NCBI GenBank assembly: GCA_035499295.1
Contig: DATJZG010000140.1
Location: 1-64,000, forward strand
Direction of reading: 5' to 3'
DNA from: DATJZG01 sp035499295
GTDB lineage: Bacteria; Myxococcota; Myxococcia; Myxococcales; Anaeromyxobacteraceae
DNA: 64,000 nt
Positions 15,692 to 24,791 of this stretch are shown here, one piece after another. Each line of letters begins with the position of its first letter. Position 1 is the first letter of the stretch. Below the pieces are notes generated by a model that had not been told where the DNA came from, made no database searches, and saw only the letters and a program-made list of their open reading frames with translations. The position numbers and the translations under genes are program-made.

Positions 15692-18334
15692 CTACCCGAG
15701 GAGGCGCTTCCAGGCGGAGAGGGCCTGGAGCGCGGCGAGCGGCGTCATCTCGTCGATCGCGAGCGCGCGGATCTCGTCCCGGAGCCGAGCGAGTTCCGGG
15801 TCGATCGCCCCGAACAGGCCAAGCTGCGCCCCCCCCTCCCTTGCGCGGCGGCGCTGCCCGCCGCGCGCGAGCGCGGCGTGCCCACCCTCGTCGACCTCCA
15901 GCGTCTCTAGGTTCTTCAAGATCTGGCGCGCCCGCGAGAGGACCTCCGGTGGGAGGCCGGCGAGCTTCGCCACCTCGATCCCGTAGCTCCGCGACGCCCC
16001 TCCCGGGACGAGCTTCCGCAGGAAGACGACCTTGTCCCCAACCTCGCGCACCGCCACCGTGAGGTTCTTCACCCGCGGGCGCTCGCGCGCCAGGTCCTGG
16101 AGCTCGTGGTAGTGGGTGGCGAAGAGGGTCCGGCAGCCGGCCTTGTCGTGCAGGTGCTCCGCCACCGCCCAGGCGATGGAGAGCCCGTCGAAGGTCGAGG
16201 TCCCGCGGCCGATCTCGTCGAGCACCACGAGCGAGCGGCGGCTGGCGTTGTGGAGGATGGCGGCGGTCTCGGTCATCTCCACCATGAAGGTGGACCGCCC
16301 CCGCGCCAGGTCGTCGGACGCTCCCACGCGGGTGAAGATCCGGTCGACGACGCCGATCCTGGCGCGCGCGGCGGGGACGAAGCTCCCGGTCTGGGCGAGG
16401 AGCACGATGAGCGCCGCCTGGCGCATCACCGTGCTCTTGCCCGCCATGTTGGGGCCGGTGATGACGAGCACCTGGCCCGGCCCGTCATCCCCGACGGCGC
16501 TCGACGCCACCGAAAGGTCGTTCGGCACGAACTCCCCCGACTCCTTCGGCAGCATGGCCTCGACCACCGGGTGGCGCCCCCCCGCGATCTCCAGGACCTC
16601 GGAGTCGTCGAGCAAGGGGCGCGAGTACCCCCGCTCCGAGGCCAACCGCGCGAAGGAAAGGATCGCGTCCGCGTCGGCCACCGCCGAGGCGGCGCCGCGC
16701 AGCGGTGTGGCGAGCGCGACCACCTTGCCGCGCAGCTCCTCGAAGATCGCCTCCTCGAGCGCGCAGCGCTTCTCCTCGGCTCCGAGCACCTGCTCCTCGA
16801 GCTCCTTCAGCTCCGGGGTGACGAAGCGCTCTCCTCCCGCCGTCGTCTGTCGCCGCTGGTAGTCGGCCGGGACGAGCTTCAGGTTCGCCTTCGTCACCTC
16901 GAGGTAGTAGCCGAAGACCCGGTTGTACCGGACCTTCAAGGAGGCGATACCGGTGCGCTTGCGCTCGCGGGCTTCGAGCGAGGCGATGACCGACTTGCCG
17001 TTCTCCGCTAGGTCGATGAGCCGGTCGAGCTCGTCGGAATAGCCGCGGCGGATGAGGCCTCCTTCGCCGAGGGTCGCCGGGGGCTCGTCCTCCACCGACC
17101 GCTCGAGCGTCGCGGCGAGCTCCTCGAGGCCGTGCATTCTCGAACCCGCCTCGCCGAGGAGCGGCGCGCCGCCTTCCTCGAGGAGGCTGGCCGCCTTCGG
17201 AAGGGCGAGGAGCGACGTCGCGAGAGCGCGCAGGTCGCGAGCGTTGCCCTGGCGGAGCGTGAGGCGAGAGAGGAGCCGCTCGACGTCCGCCACCGGCTTC
17301 AGGGCCGCGGTCAGGTCTTCCCGGAGCACCGCCCGGGCGACGAGCGCCGCCACGGCGTCGAGGCGCCGGTCGATGGCCTTCACGTCCCGCAGCGGATAGC
17401 GCAGCCATTCCGACAGCCTGCGCCCCCCGGCCGAGGTGACGGTCCGGTCGAGGAGGCCGAGGAGGGAGCCCGACCGCTTTCCTCCGAAGAGCGTCCGCTC
17501 CACCTCCAGGTTCGCCCGGGTGCTCTCGTCGAGGAGCAGGCGGTCCTCGGTGGCGAGGGCGCCGATGCGGTCGACGTGGCGCGGCGCGCTGCGCTGCGTC
17601 TCCTCGAGGTAGTGGAGCGCAGCGGCCGCCGCGCGGACGCCGTGGGGCATCCCGGCCACCCCGAACCCGTCGAGGGCGTCGACGCCGAAGTGCCGGCAGA
17701 GGCGCTCCTCGGCCCGGTCGAAGGCGTGGTCCTCCACTTCCGCCACCGGGGCCCCCACCGCGCGGGCGAGATCGAGCGCGCGAGCCTCCCCCGCCGAGGA
17801 TTTCGACAGGAGGAGCTCGCGGACCCCGGCCCGCCGGAGCTCCTCGGCGAGCCTCGAGTCGTCGGCGAGCTCCCCGCACCGGAACTCGCCCGTGGTGGCG
17901 TCGAGGAGCGCCAGCCCTCCCCCCCGCTCGCCGAGTGCCACCGCCCCGAGGAAGCTCGGCTCGCGAGGATCGAGCACCTGGTCGTCGAGGACGGTCCCGG
18001 GGGTCACGACGCGGGTGACCTCACGACGCACGATGGCCGAGCGCCCCGGTTCCTCCATCTGGTCGCAGATGGCGACCTTGAAGCCCCTCTCCAGGAGCCG
18101 GGCCAGGTAGACCCGCGCGGCGTGGTAGGGCACGCCGCACATCGGGACGCGGTCGTCCCCCTTCGACCGGGAAGTGAGCGTGATCTGGAGCGCTTCCGAC
18201 GCCTTCAGCGCGTCCTCGAAGAACATCTCGTAGAAATCGCCGAGCCGGAAGAAGAGGATGGCATCCGGGTACCTCGCCTTCGTCTCGAGGTACTGGCGCA
18301 TCATCGGGGTGGCCGGCTGGGAGATCTCTGCCAC
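15692..18334 (-). CDS. mutS: DNA mismatch repair protein MutS
   Basis: 880 residues, full length. MutS recognises mismatches and recruits MutL. The N-terminal mismatch-binding domain has the 'FFRLGDFYEMFFEDA' segment with the Phe-x-Glu wedge (FYEMF). The connector, lever and clamp domains follow, and the ABC-type ATPase has Walker A 'GPNMAGKSTVMRQ' near residue 625, a Walker B 'LVVLDEIGRGTSTFDG' and a 'THYHEL' switch. The start is a GTG at 18334; its N-terminus aligns with the E. coli start ('PMMRQYL' versus 'PMMQQYL'). mutL is on the same strand 24 kb away. A 19-base palindrome lies just upstream. Confidence 0.97.
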   Translation of the reverse strand: MAEISQPATPMMRQYLETKARYPDAILFFRLGDFYEMFFEDALKASEALQITLTSRSKGDDRVPMCGVPYHAARVYLARLLERGFKVAICDQMEEPGRSAIVRREVTRVVTPGTVLDDQVLDPREPSFLGAVALGERGGGLALLDATTGEFRCGELADDSRLAEELRRAGVRELLLSKSSAGEARALDLARAVGAPVAEVEDHAFDRAEERLCRHFGVDALDGFGVAGMPHGVRAAAAALHYLEETQRSAPRHVDRIGALATEDRLLLDESTRANLEVERTLFGGKRSGSLLGLLDRTVTSAGGRRLSEWLRYPLRDVKAIDRRLDAVAALVARAVLREDLTAALKPVADVERLLSRLTLRQGNARDLRALATSLLALPKAASLLEEGGAPLLGEAGSRMHGLEELAATLERSVEDEPPATLGEGGLIRRGYSDELDRLIDLAENGKSVIASLEARERKRTGIASLKVRYNRVFGYYLEVTKANLKLVPADYQRRQTTAGGERFVTPELKELEEQVLGAEEKRCALEEAIFEELRGKVVALATPLRGAASAVADADAILSFARLASERGYSRPLLDDSEVLEIAGGRHPVVEAMLPKESGEFVPNDLSVASSAVGDDGPGQVLVITGPNMAGKSTVMRQAALIVLLAQTGSFVPAARARIGVVDRIFTRVGASDDLARGRSTFMVEMTETAAILHNASRRSLVVLDEIGRGTSTFDGLSIAWAVAEHLHDKAGCRTLFATHYHELQDLARERPRVKNLTVAVREVGDKVVFLRKLVPGGASRSYGIEVAKLAGLPPEVLSRARQILKNLETLEVDEGGHAALARGGQRRRAREGGAQLGLFGAIDPELARLRDEIRALAIDEMTPLAALQALSAWKRLLG

Positions 18335-18756
18335 CCGCTGCTTCTAGCACGGGGGGCCGCCAACTTGGCGGCCGGCTGCCCGGGGCGCGCGGCCCGCGGC
18401 CCGGTCTTCACGACGGCCGGTCGACCCTGGCGGGCCGCCCTCGGCGGGGCTCGCTGCACCTTCGCGGCCCCCTGCTCGGGGCTGAGGGGAGTCGACGCAC
18501 TGCACCGTGGGTCAAGGGGGGGGGGCAGGTCAGGCCCCGCGCCCGGCGCGCCCAGGCCCCATGGGGCGTAAACGTTCGCTCCACGAGAGTCGGCTGGGGT
18601 TTTCGCGATCGGACGAGCCAGCCCCCGGGTCCCGAGCGACTTCCGGCAAGCGAGGGCGCATGGGCCAACCCCGCGCCGGCAAAGGGCCCGGTCCCTGGCC
18701 CGCACCGTGCTCTCCGTGACGACGCATCGAAGCCCAACCCGGGAAGGAAGTCCTAC
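18335..18756. other. Divergent intergenic region between mutS and the large lipoprotein gene
   Basis: 422 bases holding the palindrome at 18355-18373, a run of ten G residues at 18516-18525, and a good ribosome-binding site (GGGAAGGAAG) before 18757. Several frames are open here because of the base composition, but none has a ribosome site or protein-like content. Confidence 0.5.
18355..18373. promoter_or_regulatory. 19-base palindrome upstream of mutS
   Basis: GGCCGCCAA-C-TTGGCGGCC is a perfect inverted repeat (9-base arms) 21 bases before the mutS start. It could be a regulator binding site or an RNA hairpin in the mutS leader. Nothing identifies a cognate protein. Confidence 0.4.
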
Positions 18757-21234
18757 ATGACCATCCGTCGACTCCACCCTGCGCTCGCCGCGCCCATCCT
18801 GCTCGCCCTGGCCTGCACCTCGGGGAGTTCGAGGTCGTCGTCGTCCTCCTCCCCCCAGGCGGGCATCGCGCTGCCGCGCGAGGTCTCCGCTCTCCCCGCC
18901 CAGCCCGGAGCAGCGGCCCACCTCGTGCCCGCGGCCTTGCGCGCCGTGGCGCTCCAGGGCCCACCCGCCGGGTCGGACTACGCGAGCGCGGTCAAGGTCC
19001 GCTACGTGAACGAGCAGCCCCTCTCCCAGTTCGACATCCTCAACACCATCTTCGGGGCGCTCGCCGAGACGCACTATGCAGACCCGGCCAACGTGGGCCA
19101 GGGCACCTACGGGGCCATGGTCACCTGGATCGACGGCGGCGACTCCGAGGCGAAGACCGTGAAGTCGTGGGCAGTCGACTCGGAGATGGTCCAGGGCGTG
19201 AACGAGGTAAAGCTGTGGATGAAGGACATGATGAGCAACGGCGGCCCCCCGGTCATCGTGGCCAAGGTCGACATCCTCGCCGCCCCGGCCCAGAACACGG
19301 ACGGCTCCTACTCCGACTACGGCGCGTGGCGCATCGACGCCCGCTTCGACGACACGGCCCACTCCTACTTCCTGGCAGCCGCCGACCACGATGGCGCGAA
19401 CTCGCGGGTGATGATGCACCAGGTCGATCCCTCCAGCGGGGAGACGCTCGGCATCCTCGAGCGCTCCCCGTCGTCGGGCTTCGGCCGCGTCCGCTTCCCC
19501 GATCAGAACAACTGTCAGTCGCAGCCCTGCCCGATGGCGCAGGTCGCCTACGTTTACAACTCGTCCGGCGTCGCGCTCCAGTTCTACGACGCGTCCGGCA
19601 GCCCGGTCGGCTCGCCCATCTACCAGGACCGCACCCAGACCGTGGACGTGGTCGACCAGTACGCCCTCTACGACGCCGCGACGGGCGAGGACGTCTCGAA
19701 AAGCCACGTGTTCGGCTTCCCCATCTCGTACTCCGATGCCTCCGGCCAGCACTGGGCGTACTACGGCGCCTGGCAGGGGCGACACCAGGTGTGGGGGAAC
19801 GGCCAGGGGGTGCCGCCGGGCACGACCGTCATCCGCCAGACGTTCTCCGGCGGGGCCGGCGAAAGCTACACCACGAGCGCGGTCTTCGCCGGCATCCTCG
19901 TGAAGCGCCACCTCGTCGCCGCCGACATCTCGGACCTCGAGGGCCTCGTTCTCGGGACGTGGCTCAACGAGAGCGTGAGCCTCCGCTGGTCGGCCGCGAC
20001 GGGCAGTTTCGCGGCCTGCGTGAACCCCGACTACTCGACGAACCCGCCGGCCTGCGACCCCGCCTCGTCGTCCTTCGACCTCACCACGCTCGCCTCCGAC
20101 CCGACGGTCGGACGGACCGTCTCGCTGAGCGGCTTCCCGCATGGGGTGAGCCAGCCCGTCGCCCTCACCTACGGAGGGAACGGCTCCTTCGTCGTCGCCG
20201 CGACCGGCGCGCCCTGGGATCCGGTGGCGAACCCCGGCGACATCTGGGCGAACATCGGGACCCCGGCCTACGTCACCTGGAACGGGGCGACCGCGCAGTG
20301 GACGCAGAAGAAGATCGTCTCCTACGACTCGCAGACCGGGACCGCGAGTTTCGACCCTGCCGGCGACGCGGCCGTGGTGCCGCCGCTCGGGCAGCAGGTG
20401 TACCTGAACGACCAGGGGACGAACTACGTGGTCACCCGGACCGGAGACCCCTCGGCCGGCGCCGCCGCCTATGCGGTCGAGATCGAACAGCAGAGCGTGG
20501 CGAACCCGGTGAACGCCGCGACGTTCGCGCCGTCGAGCGTTCTCTTCCAGCGCCAGTGGGGCGGCGACACGCAGTCCACGTTCCGGTTCGACGGCGACTC
20601 CACCTCCGCGACCTTCATGAAGCTCGTATTCGCCTCGGTCGGCCCGCAGGACCAGGCGGCAGGGTTCACCACCGGCCAGTCGCTCACGAGCGGCGAGTAC
20701 GGGCTCGCACTAGTAGGCGCGGCGACGACGAGCGATCAGTACAACTGGGAATACCCGGTCGCCGGCCAGCCGTCGAACGGCTACGGGTCCCAGCAGTTCC
20801 TCATCGACGCTGGCGGCAACTACAAGGTGCTCGACAACCCCATCCGGCTCGCCGCCGTCTCGCTCGCCGACCACTCCGGCGTGGCGCGCCGCTACGCCCT
20901 CACCTTCGACGGATCATGGGTGAACGGCCTGCCGAATGTCTCGACGGCGCTCCAGGGCGCGGGCGGCTTCATGTCCGCCGAGCTCGCCGCCACCGTGGTC
21001 GTCATCCCGGACGGGACGCCCGTCGCCGACGCCGACACCGGCGAAACCTACCTCTTCAAGGCGCTGCGCGTGGGCGAGTACCTCTACACGCTCTCGTCGG
21101 CTCCCTCCGGACTCGACCTCGCGCCAGCCGCGGCCCTCGACCTGTCGGTCATCCCGGCCTTCGAGGACCCCGGCTTCGCCGCGAGCATGCCGAGCGTCCC
21201 GGTGAAGTATGTGGAGGGAAACCCCGTCCCCTGA
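18757..21234 (+). CDS. Large secreted protein, probable lipoprotein, unknown function
   Basis: 825 residues with GGGAAGGAAG before the ATG. A basic and hydrophobic N-terminus ends 'LLALACTSGSSRSSSSSS', a weak lipobox followed by a Ser-rich tether typical of surface lipoproteins. The mature part is rich in Gly, Ser, Thr, Asp, Tyr and Trp with beta-strand character ('YGAWQGRHQVWGNGQGVP', 'TFRFDGDSTSATFMKLVF'), few cysteines and no transmembrane segments. Phrases such as 'WAYYGAWQGRHQVWG' and 'YVTWNGATAQWTQKKIVSYD' suggest repeated beta-sandwich or propeller elements. I recognise no family. It is flanked by a convergent OmpA-family gene and stands alone on its transcript. Confidence 0.85.
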   Translation: MTIRRLHPALAAPILLALACTSGSSRSSSSSSPQAGIALPREVSALPAQPGAAAHLVPAALRAVALQGPPAGSDYASAVKVRYVNEQPLSQFDILNTIFGALAETHYADPANVGQGTYGAMVTWIDGGDSEAKTVKSWAVDSEMVQGVNEVKLWMKDMMSNGGPPVIVAKVDILAAPAQNTDGSYSDYGAWRIDARFDDTAHSYFLAAADHDGANSRVMMHQVDPSSGETLGILERSPSSGFGRVRFPDQNNCQSQPCPMAQVAYVYNSSGVALQFYDASGSPVGSPIYQDRTQTVDVVDQYALYDAATGEDVSKSHVFGFPISYSDASGQHWAYYGAWQGRHQVWGNGQGVPPGTTVIRQTFSGGAGESYTTSAVFAGILVKRHLVAADISDLEGLVLGTWLNESVSLRWSAATGSFAACVNPDYSTNPPACDPASSSFDLTTLASDPTVGRTVSLSGFPHGVSQPVALTYGGNGSFVVAATGAPWDPVANPGDIWANIGTPAYVTWNGATAQWTQKKIVSYDSQTGTASFDPAGDAAVVPPLGQQVYLNDQGTNYVVTRTGDPSAGAAAYAVEIEQQSVANPVNAATFAPSSVLFQRQWGGDTQSTFRFDGDSTSATFMKLVFASVGPQDQAAGFTTGQSLTSGEYGLALVGAATTSDQYNWEYPVAGQPSNGYGSQQFLIDAGGNYKVLDNPIRLAAVSLADHSGVARRYALTFDGSWVNGLPNVSTALQGAGGFMSAELAATVVVIPDGTPVADADTGETYLFKALRVGEYLYTLSSAPSGLDLAPAAALDLSVIPAFEDPGFAASMPSVPVKYVEGNPVP

Positions 21235-21371
21235 AGCAGGCCTCCGGGCGTCGAACAGGCGGCTCCCCGCGCAAGGTCCGGCGCAGGAGCCGCCCTCCTC
21301 CTGCAAGAAGGGCGGAGCGAGAACCGGCGACGACCGGGGACCGGGATCGGAAGGCACGGACTCGAGGACGA

Positions 21372-21398
21372 GAGGGCCGAGCCCACCCGGCGGCCCTC
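21372..21398. terminator. Possible hairpin between convergent genes
   Basis: GAGGGCCG (21372-21379) pairs perfectly with CGGCCCTC (21391-21398) around an 11-base loop, 140 bases after the lipoprotein stop and 20 bases before the convergent OmpA gene stop. There is no T-tract, so it is weak evidence for termination. Confidence 0.3.
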
Positions 21399-21418
21399 CG
21401 TTCCGCTGGGTGAGTCCA

Positions 21419-22678
21419 CTAGACCTTCACGAACTCCACCCGCCGGTTGTTCGCCCTGCCCTCCGCGGTCTCGTTCGTGTCGATGGGCTTCGTGGCGCCA
21501 AGCCCCTTCGTGGTGAGGCGCTTCGCGTCCACTCCCTGGTTCACGAGCCACGTCTTCACCGCGCCGGCGCGCCGGTCAGAGAGCGGGCCGTTCACCTTGG
21601 CCCCCCCCTGGTCGTCGGTGTGACCCTCGATGGAGAAGCGCAGCCCGGGATCTTCCACTAGGAGCGAGAGGATCGACCGCAGCGTCGGCCCGGACTCGGG
21701 CTTGATGACGTCGGAGCCGGTGTCGAACAGGATGCCGTGGGTGACGATGCGCCCCTCGCCGGCGAGCATCTGCTTCGCCGGCTTCCCGCCCTCGGCGAGG
21801 CGGAACGTTGCGATCATCTGATGGTCCGCCATCTCGTTGCTCGGCTCCGGAAACTCGATCCCCAGTCGGGCGATGGGGCGGACGACGCCGTCGGGGTCGG
21901 CGAGCACGCGCTCCCCTCCCACGTAGAGCTTCACCTGGGTGCCGCTCACCGCGATGGCCACGTGCTGGACGCCGCCCGCCGCGTTGAATCGCCCGTTGGA
22001 GTTGTCGCTCCGGCAGATCCCCGGCTGATGCCCGGAGCCGATCTCCACCTGATTCCCTCCCCAGCCGTGCGGGTCGGTGAAGAAGAAGGTCACCGACCCG
22101 GTCACGTCGGCGTCGAACTCGATGGTGAAGTTCTTCGGCATGTCCCCCTTGATGGGATAGCGCAGGAACTGCAGCGAGGAGTCCTGGTGCTGGCCGGCCT
22201 GGTAGCGGGACTTGAGGAAGCGGCGCTTTCCGATCTCCACCACCTCCACGGCGTTCCCTCCGCCGGCGTTGTGCCCGGGGATGGCCCTCACCGTCCACTT
22301 GGCGGGGTACTCGCCCACGTCGGTGTCGGTGAAGTCGTCGTAGACGAGCACCTTGTCGCCCGGCACGAAGTCGTAGCGGTTGCCGTAGACCCCTCCCGGC
22401 CCGCCCGGGGGCGTGGAGGCGGCGGTCGACGAGCTTGTCTGCGAAGGAGCTGCCGGGGACGACGCCGTGGTGGCGGGCGCGCCCGGGGCCTGCTGCGGGG
22501 CGGGCTTCGCCGGCTCCGGCGGCTTCTTCAAGGCGTCCTCCGCCGCCTTCTCCGCGGCGTCCTCCGCCTTCTTCTGCGCCTGGTTGAGAAAGTCGCCGAA
22601 CTGGGCGTGGGCCGCAACCGGCACGACGAGGGCGATACCGCAGGCGGCGGAGCGAATGCCACGAAGCGCGCCGGTCAT
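21419..22678 (-). CDS. OmpA-family protein with N-terminal jelly-roll-like domain
   Basis: 419 residues from an ATG at 22678. A signal peptide ends 'VAAHAQ', followed by an Ala/Lys/Glu helix (about 28-50) and a Pro/Ser/Thr linker. A domain of about 170 residues follows ('LVYDDFTDTDVGEYPAKW', 'FTIEFDADVTGSVTFFF'), resembling concanavalin-like or LamG-type sandwiches. The C-terminal OmpA domain (about 300-419) binds peptidoglycan and has 'IEGHTDDQGG', 'LSDRRAGAVKTWLV' and 'NNRRVEFV'. It probably tethers the outer envelope to the wall while displaying a ligand-binding sandwich. There is no beta-barrel. The ligand is unknown. Confidence 0.9.
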   Translation of the reverse strand: MTGALRGIRSAACGIALVVPVAAHAQFGDFLNQAQKKAEDAAEKAAEDALKKPPEPAKPAPQQAPGAPATTASSPAAPSQTSSSTAASTPPGGPGGVYGNRYDFVPGDKVLVYDDFTDTDVGEYPAKWTVRAIPGHNAGGGNAVEVVEIGKRRFLKSRYQAGQHQDSSLQFLRYPIKGDMPKNFTIEFDADVTGSVTFFFTDPHGWGGNQVEIGSGHQPGICRSDNSNGRFNAAGGVQHVAIAVSGTQVKLYVGGERVLADPDGVVRPIARLGIEFPEPSNEMADHQMIATFRLAEGGKPAKQMLAGEGRIVTHGILFDTGSDVIKPESGPTLRSILSLLVEDPGLRFSIEGHTDDQGGAKVNGPLSDRRAGAVKTWLVNQGVDAKRLTTKGLGATKPIDTNETAEGRANNRRVEFVKV

Positions 22679-22933
22679 GGAGCCTCCTCAGCGGACTCGG
22701 GGAGTGTAATGCCGGTGGGCGCGCGCCACCCCGGCAACAGGTGCTGCCCCCGTTCGGGAGGGACAGGAGGCGAGGCGTCCGCGCCCTCCCCCCCGGCCTG
22801 CCCGGAACGGGAGTCAGTGGCGCCGGGTGAAGGCGGCGGGGGCGACCCGGCCCGGGAGGGCTGCCCAGCGAAGGGAGGCACGGAAAGCCCCTTCGTGGCG
22901 GCCCGATCCCCCGGGTGCTAGCATCCGACGTGG

Positions 22934-24676
22934 GTGCTCCGCGACGCCATACAGGACCTGAACCGGCTCCGCCAGATCTCCTCGGTCATCGCCCGCCACG
23001 GCTTCGGGGCCTACCTGGAGCAGGTGAGGCTCGGGGGCGCCGTGCGCGCCAGACCGGTCCCCGTCGAGGGCGTCGGCCCCTCGCAGGACGAGGGCACGTC
23101 CGAGCCGGCCCCGCCCGACGGCGGGGCCCGCAAGGCTGCCCGCTTCCGGCAGCTGCTCGTCGACCTCGGCCCGACCTTCATCAAGCTCGGCCAGCTCCTC
23201 TCCACGCGCCCCGACATCCTCCCGGCGCATTGGATCGAGGAGCTCTCCCGCCTCCAAGACGCGTGCGAGCCCCTCCCCGTCGCCGAGGTGCGCCACGAGA
23301 TCGAGCGTGGGCTCGGGCGTCCGCTCAACGAGCTCTTCCTCTGGCTCGACCCGGCGCCGGTAGCGACCGCCTCCATTGCCCAGGTCCACCGGGCCCGCAC
23401 CCACGCCGGGAAGGACGTGGCGGTGAAGGTGCAGCGCCCGCGCATCCGGGAGCAGATCGAGGCCGACCTGGGGCTCCTGCAGTACGTGGCGCGCCTCCTC
23501 GAGGCGCTCGTGGAGGAGACCGGGATCTACACGCCCTCGGACATCGTCGACGAGTTCGACCGCGCCATCCACGAGGAACTCGACTTCCACAACGAGGCGC
23601 GGAACGCGAAGGACATGGCGCAGGCCTCGCGCGAGCTTCCCTTCCTCGTCATCCCCCGGGTCCACGACACGCTGTCGTCGTCGACGGTGCTCACGCTCGA
23701 CTACGTGGAGGGGCTCAAGGTCACCGACGTCGCCGGGCGGGAGGGGTACGATCCCGAGCAGGTCGCCCGCAACATCATCGAGGCCGCCTTCCGGCAGCTC
23801 TTCGGCGAAGGGATCTTCCACGGCGATCCCCACCCGGGGAACGTGCTCGTCCTGCCCGGGAACGCGGTGGCGCTGCTCGACTTCGGCCTGGTGGGGCGGC
23901 TCGCTCGCCCTATGCGGGAAGCGCTCGTGACCCTCATCATGGGCGTGGCGCTCCGCGACCCGGAGACGGTGGCGCGCATCCTCTACCGCATCGGGGTCCC
24001 CGAGGGGGAAACCGCCATCACCTCGATGCGGGACGACATCGCCGGGATCCTCGATCGCTACCTCGGTCTCAAGCTCGACGAGATCCGCTCCTCCACCCTG
24101 CTCCGGGACATGCTCGACCTCGCCGTGCGCCACAAGATCAAGGTCCCCAAGGAGTACGCCCTCCTCTCCAAGGCCTCGGTGAGCGTGGAAGGGCTCATCC
24201 GCCAGCTCTACCCCGACCTCGACGTGATGGAGATTGGCCTGCCCTACGCGAAGGAGATGCTCTTCTCGCGGTTCAACCCGAACGACGCCTCCGGCACCCT
24301 CATGAAGTCCATCCTGAAGCTCCAAGGGATGGCGGAAGACGTGCCGACCCAGCTCTCCCAGATCCTCTCCGACCTCGAGGGCGGGAAGTTCCGGGTGCAC
24401 GTCCGGGCGGAGTCGCTCGAGCGAATCGCCGACAACGTCCGCTCCCTCGGCCTCACCATCTTCCTCGGGCTCGTGGCGAGCAGCCTCGCCATGGGCGGAC
24501 TCCTCGTCGTCTCGCGGCAGCTCGGCGAGTCGCGCGGCCTCATGATTCTGGGCTTCGCGGCGCTCCTCCTCGCGGGTTTCCTCTTCGGGGCCGCGCTCAC
24601 CACCTACTGGGTGGGGGGACGGCTCCCGAAGCTCTCCATCCGGCGCATCCTCGGACGGGGTGCAGGGCGCGAGTAG
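22934..24676 (+). CDS. AarF/UbiB/ABC1 atypical kinase
   Basis: 580 residues from a GTG at 22934. ABC1/UbiB proteins are atypical protein-kinase-like ATPases needed for quinone biosynthesis or lipid handling. The diagnostic KxGQ motif is at 84-87 ('FIKLGQLLSTRPDILP'), the Ala-rich loop replaced by 'VATASIAQVHRA', the invariant Lys is Lys165 ('DVAVKVQRP'), and 'EELDFHNEARN', 'HGDPHPGNV' (near 296) and 'LLDFGLVG' complete the set. Two C-terminal hydrophobic helices (about 510-565) anchor it in the membrane. No ubi or men gene is adjacent, so quinone involvement comes from family knowledge only. Confidence 0.94.
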   Translation: MLRDAIQDLNRLRQISSVIARHGFGAYLEQVRLGGAVRARPVPVEGVGPSQDEGTSEPAPPDGGARKAARFRQLLVDLGPTFIKLGQLLSTRPDILPAHWIEELSRLQDACEPLPVAEVRHEIERGLGRPLNELFLWLDPAPVATASIAQVHRARTHAGKDVAVKVQRPRIREQIEADLGLLQYVARLLEALVEETGIYTPSDIVDEFDRAIHEELDFHNEARNAKDMAQASRELPFLVIPRVHDTLSSSTVLTLDYVEGLKVTDVAGREGYDPEQVARNIIEAAFRQLFGEGIFHGDPHPGNVLVLPGNAVALLDFGLVGRLARPMREALVTLIMGVALRDPETVARILYRIGVPEGETAITSMRDDIAGILDRYLGLKLDEIRSSTLLRDMLDLAVRHKIKVPKEYALLSKASVSVEGLIRQLYPDLDVMEIGLPYAKEMLFSRFNPNDASGTLMKSILKLQGMAEDVPTQLSQILSDLEGGKFRVHVRAESLERIADNVRSLGLTIFLGLVASSLAMGGLLVVSRQLGESRGLMILGFAALLLAGFLFGAALTTYWVGGRLPKLSIRRILGRGAGRE

Positions 24677-24791
24677 CTCCTGCCCGGGAGGGGAGCTCCC
24701 CGGTTTTCCGCCGCCCATCGACCCTGTCGTCGTAAGAATCATCCGCCGGGAGGGGCTCGAGACGGGCGGCGACCCCCCCCGGGAAGGGCCG

